Below are positions 8,515 to 17,096 of a stretch of 64,000 nt of DNA, one piece after another. Made by a program: the position numbers and the translations under genes. This stretch comes from Planctomycetaceae bacterium (GTDB lineage Bacteria; Planctomycetota; UBA1135; GCA-002686595), in the NCBI GenBank assembly GCA_011525785.1, contig WYBT01000040.1:1-64000 (forward strand), written 5' to 3'. The notes under the pieces are model-generated. The model saw nothing but the letters and a program-made list of their open reading frames with translations, ran no database searches and had not been told where the DNA came from. Every line of letters starts with the position of its first letter. Within the stretch, counting starts at the first letter, position 1.

Positions 8515-10335
8515 TTATGGGTTGATCACGAAACGCAGCGCGTTGGAGAGACTCGTCTTGCTCGGCGAAGCGGGATCGCGCGACCAGTACTGCGCGAACA
8601 CCTCGGCGCCCGCCCCCAACGCCGGGTCGAAGCCGCCCGCGACCCAGGCGTTGAAGTTCATGCTGTAGACGCCGCTGCAGCTCGACCCGCTCGCCGCGCC
8701 GCCCGAGTTCTGCGGCGGCGTGCGGACTGTCGGGGTCGCCACGCACAACGTCCCGCCCTGGAACAGCGCCACGGTCGGCCGGTGCGAGTAGAACAGCAGG
8801 CCGTTCTTCTGGTTGACGACGTTGGCGCAGGTGATCTGGAACGCAAGTCCGGAGCTCGCGCTCGCGACGCCTGTGGCGCCGATCGCAGGAGTGCAGCCAA
8901 GGCTGTTGAGCTTGCCGACGCAGTAGATGGACGCCGAGAGCGGGAACAAGCGATAGCACCTGACGACGCCGCTGTCCGTGCCGCCCGCATCGGAGCGCGA
9001 TCCCGCGACGACGAATTCCTCGAAGCCATCGCCGTCGAAGTCGTCGATCGCGCCCGCGAGCCCGTCGCCGAGTCGATCGGTGCTCGCGCCAGTGAGCGTG
9101 GCGAGCGTCTGGCCGCTCGCGCCAGACACGACCCTGACCAGCCCGCGGAAGTTCCAGCCCGTGACCAGGCCCGGAGTGAAGTAGTCGGGCGCGCCCACCA
9201 GGATCTCTCCGACACCGTCGCCGTTGAGATCGGCGCAAGCGCGCACCGCGTCGCCGAGGTGGAAGTTCGGATCGGGGTCGGTGTGACTCGAGGGCGGAAC
9301 GACGCTGCCGAACGGGAGCGCGTGGATCTCGTACGGCGCGTTCTGCTGCAGGAGCCGCAACGACGAGAGCACGACGGCGCGGCCGACCTGGTACGCCGTT
9401 CCGTTCAACGCGAAGGGCGCGCCGACCACGTAGTCCGCATGCCCATCACCGTCGTAGTCGTGCGCGCAGTCGACGGACGCGCCGAGGCGCTCGCCGGGGA
9501 TGGCCGATGCGAACTCGCGAATCGTGTTGAACGAGTTCGCCATCAGCGTCCCACCCACGATCTTCCCGGCGTTCACGGCGCCGGGCGAGTCCCATCCCGG
9601 CGCTCCCACGATGAACTTGGCCGCCCCGAACGAGCCGAAGTGCTCGTGGTCGGCGCCCGCTGCGAGCGACGCGCCCAAGTCGGAGCCAGGCGGGCCGTCC
9701 AGCGCGTCGGACGCGAGCTGAACGACGGGTCCGCTGCTCACAAGCATCAGATTGCGCAGCAAGTAGACGGCGCAGAACGACGATCCAGTACCAGGGCTGC
9801 CGACGATGACCTCGGTGCGCTGATCGGCGTCGAGACTTCCCGTCGCGGCAATGGCCTGACCCAGCCGCGCGCCCTGGAATTCGCCGTAGATGAGCGAGAC
9901 CGCCGCGTGCGAGGCGCCGTTGACCAAACGCACCGCGCCGCGATCGTTCACGCCGCTGGTGTCGTAGCCGGGCTGACCGACCAGGAAGTCGTCGACGCCG
10001 TCGCCGGTCGCATCGTCGACGCACGCGAGCGCGCTTCCGAACAAGTCGCCCTGGTTCGCGGTCGGAGCGAGCGACCACAGCGTCTGCGTGCCGACGCCCG
10101 AGGCGAGGAACGCTCCCGAGAGGCAGTAGATCGCGCCGCGATCCTGGTTGAAGCCCGGCGCGCCGACGAGCAGGTCCTTGTAGCCGTCTCCGTTCTGGTC
10201 AGGCACGACGATGCAGGGCTTCCCGTAACGCGCGTTCACCGCGGGGCCGTTGACGGAGCGGATCAAAGTCTGCGCGCTTGCGAGCGGCGCGAGCGCCAGG
10301 CCAGCGACGAACGCGGTCAGCAGTTTCGAACACAT
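8515..10335 (-). CDS. Exported FG-GAP (integrin-alpha-like) beta-propeller protein with shared C-terminal domain
   Basis: A 606-residue protein with signal peptide MCSKLLTAFVAGLALAPLASA. Residues about 25-470 form FG-GAP-type blades, each with a calcium-loop-like Asp motif (DQNGDGYKD, DDATGDGVDD, DYDGDGHAD, DLNGDGVGE, DDFDGDGFEE) followed by a LVGAPG or similar strand. The last ~135 residues are the Cys domain shared with the proteins at 34-3780 and 20146-22797. Such propellers usually bind calcium and mediate contacts at the cell surface; no catalytic motif is visible. The ATG at 10335 was preferred over a start 43 codons upstream because it begins the signal peptide. Confidence 0.85.
   Translation of the reverse strand: MCSKLLTAFVAGLALAPLASAQTLIRSVNGPAVNARYGKPCIVVPDQNGDGYKDLLVGAPGFNQDRGAIYCLSGAFLASGVGTQTLWSLAPTANQGDLFGSALACVDDATGDGVDDFLVGQPGYDTSGVNDRGAVRLVNGASHAAVSLIYGEFQGARLGQAIAATGSLDADQRTEVIVGSPGTGSSFCAVYLLRNLMLVSSGPVVQLASDALDGPPGSDLGASLAAGADHEHFGSFGAAKFIVGAPGWDSPGAVNAGKIVGGTLMANSFNTIREFASAIPGERLGASVDCAHDYDGDGHADYVVGAPFALNGTAYQVGRAVVLSSLRLLQQNAPYEIHALPFGSVVPPSSHTDPDPNFHLGDAVRACADLNGDGVGEILVGAPDYFTPGLVTGWNFRGLVRVVSGASGQTLATLTGASTDRLGDGLAGAIDDFDGDGFEEFVVAGSRSDAGGTDSGVVRCYRLFPLSASIYCVGKLNSLGCTPAIGATGVASASSGLAFQITCANVVNQKNGLLFYSHRPTVALFQGGTLCVATPTVRTPPQNSGGAASGSSCSGVYSMNFNAWVAGGFDPALGAGAEVFAQYWSRDPASPSKTSLSNALRFVINP
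8518..8925 (-). other. Shared C-terminal Cys domain, copy 2
   Basis: It carries the same ordered motifs as copy 1: YCVGKLNSLGC, NQKNGLLFY, LFQGGTLCV, PTVRTP, SCSGVY, QYWSRDPASPSKTSLSNALRF. The final Cys of the other copies is replaced here (…VINP). Confidence 0.75.
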
Positions 10336-10593
10336 GGGCGGAGGCTCCTCGAGGCCCGCGAGAGGTTCTCTGCGACGCGGGCTGCAGCTGGGCGGGGCAC
10401 GCGGACCGTTCCGCGCGCATCCCAGACCCCAGTCCGCCGCTGCGCCCGCGGGTCGCGCCGCCAATCCGAAAAAAGATGCGCCGCCACTCGCCCGACCGTG
10501 GCGCGGCGGTGCGAAAGCCCGATGCCCCCAAGTTGCACGCGCACCGGGTCGACGCCGTGGAGCGTCGCCGCGCGTGCGCTGTCGCGCGAGGCC

Positions 10594-11160
10594 TCAGCTC
10601 TCGAGCTCGCGGCGCAGCCACATGCGCGCCACGCGCCAACCGCGCACGACCGTCGGCTCGCTCACGCCCAGCGCGCGCGCGGTGTCCTCGACCGACGAGC
10701 CGCCGAAGAAGCGCAGTTCGACGATGCGCGCGAGCTGGTCGTCGACCTTGGCGAGCTTCTCGAGCGCCACGTCGAGGCCGAGCAGGTCCGGCGCCGACTG
10801 CTCGAACAGCTCGACCACGTCTTCGAGCGGCAGGCGTTCGCGCTCGCCGCCACGGCGCAGGGCCGCGCGCCGCCGCGCGTGGTCGACCAGCACGCTGCGC
10901 ATGGCCTTGGCAGCGACGCCGAGGAAGTGCGCGCGGTTGTCGTAGGCGCGATTGACGCCCGAGCCTTGCAGGCGAAGCCAGGCCTCGTGCACCAGGGCCG
11001 TCGGCTGCAGCGTCTGCGCCTCGTCGACGCCCATCGCCGCGTGCGCGAGTCCGCGCAGCTCGCCGTAGACCAGCGGCAAGAGCTCCGCCGCAGCGGACTC
11101 GTCGCCGGACGCCATGCGTGCGAGCAAGGCGCGGGTCACGGTCTGCTGCGTCTGGTCCAT
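10594..11160 (-). CDS. ECF-type RNA polymerase sigma factor (Rhodopirellula ECF-like family)
   Basis: A 188-residue sigma-70 family protein. Region 2 runs from about residue 10 to 95, with LVHEAWLRL and the VLVDHARRR motif. Region 4 helix-turn-helix lies at about 130-185: ARIVELRFFGGSS, then ARALGVSEPTVVRGWRVA. It directs RNA polymerase to a specific promoter set. It is divergently arranged with the kinase gene at 11334, 173 bases away, a pairing common in Planctomycetes in which the kinase is thought to control the sigma factor; here that is inference. The ATG at 11160 gives the usual family length, while the longer frame upstream has no sigma homology. Confidence 0.9.
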   Translation of the reverse strand: MDQTQQTVTRALLARMASGDESAAAELLPLVYGELRGLAHAAMGVDEAQTLQPTALVHEAWLRLQGSGVNRAYDNRAHFLGVAAKAMRSVLVDHARRRAALRRGGERERLPLEDVVELFEQSAPDLLGLDVALEKLAKVDDQLARIVELRFFGGSSVEDTARALGVSEPTVVRGWRVARMWLRRELES

Positions 11161-11333
11161 CGAAAGGCGGCGCCCGGCAAGAATTTCGTGGTTGGCGAGG
11201 AGCGCAGCGCGGGGTCGGCGAGGCGCGTTCGCGAGAGGAAGCGCGCTGACGGCCTCTGGCTCTCGAAAGCTACTTCGAATCCCGGCGCCCGGCAAACGGC
11301 GACCGGCGGTCGGCCAGTAGGATCGAACCACGG

Positions 11334-14300
11334 ATGGACAGCGAGCGTTGGCAGCGCGTACGCGCGCTGGTCGAGGGAGTGCTCGACCACCAGGGCGACC
11401 GGGCCTCGCGCGACGCGTTGCTGGTCCAGCGTTGCGCGGGCGACGCGGAGCTGCTGCGCGAGGCGCGCGAACTGCTCGCAGCCGACGACGACGACGGCGA
11501 CAGCGCGCTCGCACCGCCCTCCCAGGCCCGTGTCGCTGCGGCGCTGCGCGACGTGAGCGCGCGCGACGCGAGCGGCGCCTGTGGAACGCGCGCGGGTCCC
11601 TATGAACTCGAGCGCGTGCTCGGAATGGGCGGCATGGGCGTGGTGTACCTCGCGCGCCGCTGCGACGTCGACTTCGAGCAATTCGTCGCCGTCAAGCTGG
11701 TCAAGCGCGGCATGGACACCGACGAAGTCGTCCAACGCTTCCAGCGCGAGCGCGCGCTGCTCGCGAGCCTGCGCCACCCGGGCATCGCGCAGCTGTTCGA
11801 CGGCGGCTCCACTGCCGACGGCCGCCCGTGGCTGGCGATGGAGTACGTGGAAGGCGAGCCCATCGATCGCTGGTGCGACGCGCGGCGCGCGAGCATCGAG
11901 CAACGCCTGGCTCTGTTCGTGCGCGCCTGCGCCGCGGTGGCCTTCGCGCACCGCAACATGATCGTGCACCGCGACCTCAAGCCCTCGAACATCTTCGTGA
12001 CGGCCGAGGGCGCGCCCAAGCTGCTCGACTTCGGGCTCGCCAAGCTGCTGCACGGCGACCCGCAGCTCGCGCACGACCTCACGCGCGCCGACGAGCGCGC
12101 GCTGACGCCCGCGTACGCCAGCCCCGAACAACTGCGCGGCGAGAACCTGACCACCGCGACCGACGTGTACTCGCTGGGAGTGGTGCTGTACGAGCTCTTG
12201 TGCGGCGCGCGCGCCTTCGAGGCCGCCACGCCTTCGTCGCCGCGCGCGAGCCCGCGCCGCATGAGCACGCGCCTGGACGCCGCCAGCGCCGCGCTGCGAG
12301 CGAGCGACGAGCGCCGCCTGCGCCGCGCGCTGTCGGGCGACCTCGAGACGATCGTCGCCACGGCGCTGGCCGACGAACCGAGCGCGCGCTACGCCACGGT
12401 CGACGCGCTCGCAGCCGATGTCGAGCGCTACCTGCGCGGCTTGCCAATCGAAGCGCGCGGCGAGAGCACGCTGTACCGCGTCAAGAAATTCGCTGCGCGC
12501 CACCGCGTCGTCGTCGGCGCCGCGTTGGCTGTGCTGCTCGCGCTCGTGATCGGCTTGGTGACGAGCCTGCGCGCCTACCGCACGGCCGATGCGGCGCGCG
12601 AGAGCGAGCGCGCCCAGCGCGAGCGCGCCGAGCAGCGCGAACGCGAGGCGCAACTCGCGGCTCTGCGCGCGAACAGCGCGCTGGAAATCGTGCGCGACAT
12701 CTTCGACGCCGCGGGAAATCCGACCGAGGTCGAGCCCGAGCGCTCCGTGCGCGCGCTGCTCGACGACTTCGATGCGAGCTGGCGTGACCGCGCGACGCCC
12801 GATCCGCAGGTCGAGGCCGCAGTGCGCGAGATGGTCGGATCGGCGTACATCTCGCTCGGCCTGGACATGCAAGGCAAGTCGCACCTCGAGCGCGTCGTCG
12901 AACTCCTGGGAGCATCGCCGACGAACGACGCGCTAGCTCTGAGCGCTCGACTCGGACTGGTGCGAGTGCGCGTCAGCGAGGCGGATTATCACGGCGCGCT
13001 GAGCGCCGCGGACGAGCTCGAGGCGCAGCTCGAGGGCGCCTCGCAGCTCAGCGCCGATGAAGCGACGCGCCTGAGGCTCGGCCTCGCGCTGCGCCGCGCG
13101 CAGGCGCTGGCGCAACTGGGCGACTACGCGCAGGCGCGCGCTCGAGCCGCCACAGCGGTGTCGCTGGCGCGCGAACTCGTCCCGGTCGACACCCGCGCGC
13201 AGATCGGCGCACTGGCGACGCTCGGCGCATGTGCGGCCAAGGCGTTCGAGCTGGCCGAGGCCGAGTCGGCTTTGCGCGAGGCGTTGGAGTTGCACGCGCA
13301 GAGCAACGCGCCGAACACGCTCGGCACGGCCGGGACGCAACACGAGCTCGCCGGCGTACTGCTCTCGACCTCGCGACTCGACGAGTGCCAGGCGCTGGCC
13401 GAAGCAGCGCTCGAGCTCCGTCGCACTCTGGCTGGACCGCGCAACCCGTCGACCGGCGAGACGCTTGGCTTGCTGGGAAGAACGCTGTCCGAGCGCCGCG
13501 ATCACGCACGCGCGCTGCCGCTGCTCGAAGAATCGCTCTCGATCGCGCGCGAGGCGCTCCCCCACGAGCACCCCAATGTCGCCTCGGCGATTTCGAGACT
13601 CGCGGAAGCCCGGCGTGTCGCACGTGACCCGCAGGGGGCGCTGCCGCTGTTCCGCGAGGCGCTCGAGATCCGTCGACAGATCTACAGCGGTGACCACCTC
13701 GTCGTCGCGCGGTCGCTCGGCAATCTCGGGCAGTGCTTGAGGCAGGTGAATCAGCTCGACGAGTCGGAGCAACGCTTGCGTGAAGCGGTCGAGATGCGCC
13801 GGCGCCTCGGCGGCGACGAGGCCGGCCTGGCGGCGAATCTGCAGACGCTGGGTCAGGTGCTGAGCGCGCGCGGGCGCAACGACGAGTACGTCGCACTCGC
13901 GGAAGAGGCGATCGCGCTGTTGCGTTCGATCTTGCCGGGCAGCGCCGACGCGCTCGCCTCTGCGCTGGGCGTGCACGCCTCGCTGCTGCAGAATCTCGGT
14001 CGCGCGGCCGAGTCCGTGCCGCTCGCCACCGAGTCCCTCGAGTTGCGCGAAGCGGTGCATGGAGCGCGCAGCCCGCGCACGGCGCGCGCCGTTTCCGACG
14101 TCGGCTCGGCCTTCATGTACGTGCGCCGACTCGACGAGGCGCAACCGCACCTCGAGCGCGCACTCGCGCTGCAACGCGAGATCCTGCCGACCAGCGATCC
14201 CGATCTGGCGCTCACGGTCGAGCGGCTGGCGAGTTGCCTCCAGATGGGCGGCCACGATGAACAGTCGCTGACCTATTGGTCGGAGGCGCTGACGCTCACG

Positions 14301-14417
14301 CGCGGCTCACTGGGCCCCGACCACTCGCGCACGAAGCGTGTCAGAGAGCGCTACGCCAAGACGCTGCGCGATGTCGGGCGCGAGGAAGACGCGCTCGCCG
14401 TCGAACAATCGCCCTGA
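11334..14417 (+). CDS. Transmembrane Ser/Thr protein kinase with periplasmic TPR repeats
   Basis: A 1027-residue Hanks-type kinase. Residues 1-85 are a helical lead (MDSERWQRVRALVEGVL). The kinase domain (about 90-385) has GMGGMGVVY, Lys121 in VAVKLVK, HRDLKPSN (212-219), DFG (232-234) and YASPEQ, so it looks active. One membrane helix follows at about 389-412 (VVVGAALAVLLALVIGLVTS), then a short coiled coil and roughly 550 residues of TPR-like helical repeats (for example ALPLLEESLSIAREAL) expected outside the membrane. The C-terminal repeats resemble those that sense or scaffold partners. It is divergent from the sigma gene at 10594 and probably acts in the same pathway. Confidence 0.9.
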   Translation: MDSERWQRVRALVEGVLDHQGDRASRDALLVQRCAGDAELLREARELLAADDDDGDSALAPPSQARVAAALRDVSARDASGACGTRAGPYELERVLGMGGMGVVYLARRCDVDFEQFVAVKLVKRGMDTDEVVQRFQRERALLASLRHPGIAQLFDGGSTADGRPWLAMEYVEGEPIDRWCDARRASIEQRLALFVRACAAVAFAHRNMIVHRDLKPSNIFVTAEGAPKLLDFGLAKLLHGDPQLAHDLTRADERALTPAYASPEQLRGENLTTATDVYSLGVVLYELLCGARAFEAATPSSPRASPRRMSTRLDAASAALRASDERRLRRALSGDLETIVATALADEPSARYATVDALAADVERYLRGLPIEARGESTLYRVKKFAARHRVVVGAALAVLLALVIGLVTSLRAYRTADAARESERAQRERAEQREREAQLAALRANSALEIVRDIFDAAGNPTEVEPERSVRALLDDFDASWRDRATPDPQVEAAVREMVGSAYISLGLDMQGKSHLERVVELLGASPTNDALALSARLGLVRVRVSEADYHGALSAADELEAQLEGASQLSADEATRLRLGLALRRAQALAQLGDYAQARARAATAVSLARELVPVDTRAQIGALATLGACAAKAFELAEAESALREALELHAQSNAPNTLGTAGTQHELAGVLLSTSRLDECQALAEAALELRRTLAGPRNPSTGETLGLLGRTLSERRDHARALPLLEESLSIAREALPHEHPNVASAISRLAEARRVARDPQGALPLFREALEIRRQIYSGDHLVVARSLGNLGQCLRQVNQLDESEQRLREAVEMRRRLGGDEAGLAANLQTLGQVLSARGRNDEYVALAEEAIALLRSILPGSADALASALGVHASLLQNLGRAAESVPLATESLELREAVHGARSPRTARAVSDVGSAFMYVRRLDEAQPHLERALALQREILPTSDPDLALTVERLASCLQMGGHDEQSLTYWSEALTLTRGSLGPDHSRTKRVRERYAKTLRDVGREEDALAVEQSP

Positions 14418-14461
14418 CGCACTCGGCTGGCCCGCGCGCCACGTCGCAGTACGCTGACGCG

Positions 14462-16660
14462 ATGCGTACGCGCCGGTTAGCGATCTTCGTAACTGCAGTC
14501 CTTTGCTCGACCCCGCAGGTTCACGCGCTGACGCGCAGCGGCGACGCCGCGAAGCTCATCGAGAAAGTCCAGTCCGTCGCGCGCCCGGGAATTCCCGGGC
14601 CCGTGGTGGTGTTCGGTGAGCGCTCCTTCGCCGTGGTCGAGGGCGCGCTGAGCGGCGGAGGCCGCGCGAGTGCGATCGCCGCCGGTCCGCTGGGCTCGGG
14701 GCGCGTGGTGGTGTTCGGCCACAACGGTTACATGAGCGCGGGTACGGCGAAGGTCGGCGAGACCGAGACGCTCGCACGCAACCTCGCGGCCTGGGCGGTG
14801 AAGTCGAAAGCCAAAGGCTTGAAGGCCGGCGCGCACGGCGGCGCGTTCAAGGAGCTGTTCGCGCTGCTGGGCTATGAGGTCGTCGACTTGCCGCGCGGAC
14901 CGCGGCCCAGCGGCGTCGACAAGCTCGCGCTGATCGGCTGCGCGCCGCTCTCGCTCAGCGCCGAAGAATGCGAGTGGCTGGAGTCGTTCACCGCGAGCGG
15001 CGGCGGCCTGTTCTGCGGCGACACGCCCTGGGGCTGGCAGCAACTCCATCCCGACCAGCAGCTCGAGAAGCAACCTGGTCAGCAGCTCCTCGCGCGCGCC
15101 GGTCTGGCGTATGCGAGCGGCTACCTCGAAGCGACCGACGCGAGCGAGCGATTCGCCGTGCGCGAGGCCGATGAACTCGTCAACGCCTCGCATGCGCTGG
15201 ACGCGTTGCTCGCCTTCGAGTCGGGCAAGCGCGGCGTCAGCGCCGAGAGCGCTGCTCGCGCGGGCTCGACGCTGCAACTGGCGCTGCGCTGGATGCCCGA
15301 GGGCGACTTCGAGCTCCGCAAGCGTCTGGCGGAGCTCGTGCGCGAGCGCGCGACGACGCTGGTCCCCAGCGAGGCACATCCGATCCGACGCGAAGCCGCG
15401 CTGCAGCGCGCGCTCCTGGCGGTGCAGCACTCGCTGCTCGCGCACACTCCGGTGAACAAGCTCGGCCCGCATCCGTGCGGCGCCGACTTTCCCGGCGCGG
15501 TCGCGGGCGCGGTTCCCGTGCAGTCGATCGAGCTCGACACCTCGACTCCGCAGTGGCGCGCGACCGGGGCCTACGCCGCGCCCGGCGCGCGCCTGGAGGT
15601 CACGATCCCCGCGGAAGCTGCCGCGCGCGGGCTGGTGCTGCAGATCGGCGCGCACACCGACGAGCTGTGGCATCTGGACGAGTGGAAGCGTCACCCGCAG
15701 ATCACGACGCGCACGACGCTCGAGCAGCGCACGACGCTCGTGGCAAGTCCCTTCGGAGGCCTGATCTACCTCGACGTGCCGCACGGCTTCCACCTGCCGC
15801 GCCTCAAGCTGCAGATCCGCGGCGCCGCAGCCGCTCCGCGCTTCGTGCTGGGCGAGACGAGCCTCGAAGAGTGGCGCGCCTCGATCCGCACGCGCCCGGC
15901 GCCGTGGACTGACCTCGAGTCGCGCAAGCTGGCGCTGTGCGTGCCCTCGAGTGTCGTGCGCGAGCTCGACGACCCGAAGGCGCTGATGGAATTCTGGGAC
16001 CGCGCGCTCGACGCCATGGCGGACGTGGTCGGCCGCTCGCGCGAGCGCGAACGCCCCGAGCGCATCGTGTGCGATCGCCAGATCAGCGCGGGCTACATGC
16101 ACTCGGGCTATCCGATCATGACGCACCTCGACGTCGCGCCGCTCGCGGTCGACCTCGCGCGGCTCGAGCGCGGCGAGGACATCTGGGGCTTCGTGCACGA
16201 GCTCGGCCACAACCACCAGCGCCCCGAGTGGACCTTCGACGGCACGGGCGAGGTCACTTGCAACGTGCTCGGCATGTACGTGATCGAGAAGGTCTGCAAG
16301 CTGCCGCCCGGCAAGCGCGGGCACGACAGTGTCGACAACCCGCCGTCCGTCGCGGCCTACCGCGAGCGCGGCGCGAAGTTCGACGAGTGGAAGTCCGACC
16401 CGTTCCTCGCGCTCGCCATGTACGTCGAACTGCGCGACGCGCTGGGCTGGACGCCCTTCGAGAAGACCTTCGCCGAGTACCGCACGCTGGGCGAGTCGGA
16501 GCAGCCCAAGAACGACGACGAGAAGCGCGATCAGTGGCTCGTGCGGCTCTCGCGCAACTCCGAGCGCAACCTCGGACCCTTCTTCGAGAGCTGGGGCGTG
16601 CCGACCAGCGAGAAGGCGCGCGCCTCGATCGCGCACTTGCCGGCGTTCGAGGGGCGTTGA
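14462..16660 (+). CDS. Exported M60-like (TCAF/FAM115-type) metallopeptidase
   Basis: A 732-residue protein with signal peptide MRTRRLAIFVTAVLCSTPQVHA. The N-terminal part (about 40-260) resembles TCAF/FAM115 proteins, with VVVFGHNGYM and GGGLFCGDTPWGWQ. The C-terminal part is a peptidase M60 domain with the gluzincin motif HELGH at residues 579-583 and a downstream Glu near 597 in DGTGE. Known M60 enzymes degrade mucin-type glycoproteins; the target here is unknown. A preceding beta-sandwich at about 350-440 (GARLEVTIPAEAAARGLVLQ) fits the M60 accessory domain. The start at 14462, 44 bases after the kinase gene, gives a clean signal peptide. Confidence 0.85.
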   Translation: MRTRRLAIFVTAVLCSTPQVHALTRSGDAAKLIEKVQSVARPGIPGPVVVFGERSFAVVEGALSGGGRASAIAAGPLGSGRVVVFGHNGYMSAGTAKVGETETLARNLAAWAVKSKAKGLKAGAHGGAFKELFALLGYEVVDLPRGPRPSGVDKLALIGCAPLSLSAEECEWLESFTASGGGLFCGDTPWGWQQLHPDQQLEKQPGQQLLARAGLAYASGYLEATDASERFAVREADELVNASHALDALLAFESGKRGVSAESAARAGSTLQLALRWMPEGDFELRKRLAELVRERATTLVPSEAHPIRREAALQRALLAVQHSLLAHTPVNKLGPHPCGADFPGAVAGAVPVQSIELDTSTPQWRATGAYAAPGARLEVTIPAEAAARGLVLQIGAHTDELWHLDEWKRHPQITTRTTLEQRTTLVASPFGGLIYLDVPHGFHLPRLKLQIRGAAAAPRFVLGETSLEEWRASIRTRPAPWTDLESRKLALCVPSSVVRELDDPKALMEFWDRALDAMADVVGRSRERERPERIVCDRQISAGYMHSGYPIMTHLDVAPLAVDLARLERGEDIWGFVHELGHNHQRPEWTFDGTGEVTCNVLGMYVIEKVCKLPPGKRGHDSVDNPPSVAAYRERGAKFDEWKSDPFLALAMYVELRDALGWTPFEKTFAEYRTLGESEQPKNDDEKRDQWLVRLSRNSERNLGPFFESWGVPTSEKARASIAHLPAFEGR

Positions 16661-16718
16661 GGCCCTGCGCACACGAGCCCGGAGGGAGCTCGAAGACGAG
16701 CCCTGACGACTGCGCCGC

Positions 16719-17096
16719 TCAGTCGACGTGGAAGACCTCTTCCAGCGCGGCCCACCACTCGCCCGGCGCGCGGTCGTCGAGCGGGGCCTGGCAGGGCTCG
16801 GTGAGGCGCCACCAGCGTTGGGTCGCCTCGTCAGCAGCGATCGCGGCGCTGTCGCGCGCCCAGTCGTCGCCGACGTATTCGAAGTACGCGAACAGGTGCG
16901 GCTCGCCGGCGAGCTCGCGCAAGAAGATCGAGTAGTTGCGGATCCCCGAGCGCGCGATGCGCTCGAGCACGGAGGGCCACACGGCGGCGTGCAGTCGCTT
17001 GTACTCGTCGACTTTGTCGCGGCGCAGGCGGATCACCTGGCCGAATCGGCGGATGCGGGTGGTGCTCACGTCGATCTCGAACTTGCTGCGGCTCAC
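16719..17096 (-). CDS. L-rhamnose-mutarotase-like protein (RhaM family)
   Basis: A 125-residue protein matching the RhaM family fold: RFGQVIRLRRDKVDEYKRLH, then AVWPSV, GIRNYSIFL, LFAYFEYVG and TQRWWRLTEPCQ. The Tyr and His of the EYKRLH segment correspond to the catalytic site of sugar mutarotases, which interconvert alpha and beta anomers. It is about 20 residues longer than E. coli RhaM, and no rhamnose pathway gene is nearby. Its GTG start overlaps the TGA of the upstream peptidase gene (GTGA), indicating translational coupling. The true substrate may be another sugar. Confidence 0.8.
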   Translation of the reverse strand: MSRSKFEIDVSTTRIRRFGQVIRLRRDKVDEYKRLHAAVWPSVLERIARSGIRNYSIFLRELAGEPHLFAYFEYVGDDWARDSAAIAADEATQRWWRLTEPCQAPLDDRAPGEWWAALEEVFHVD

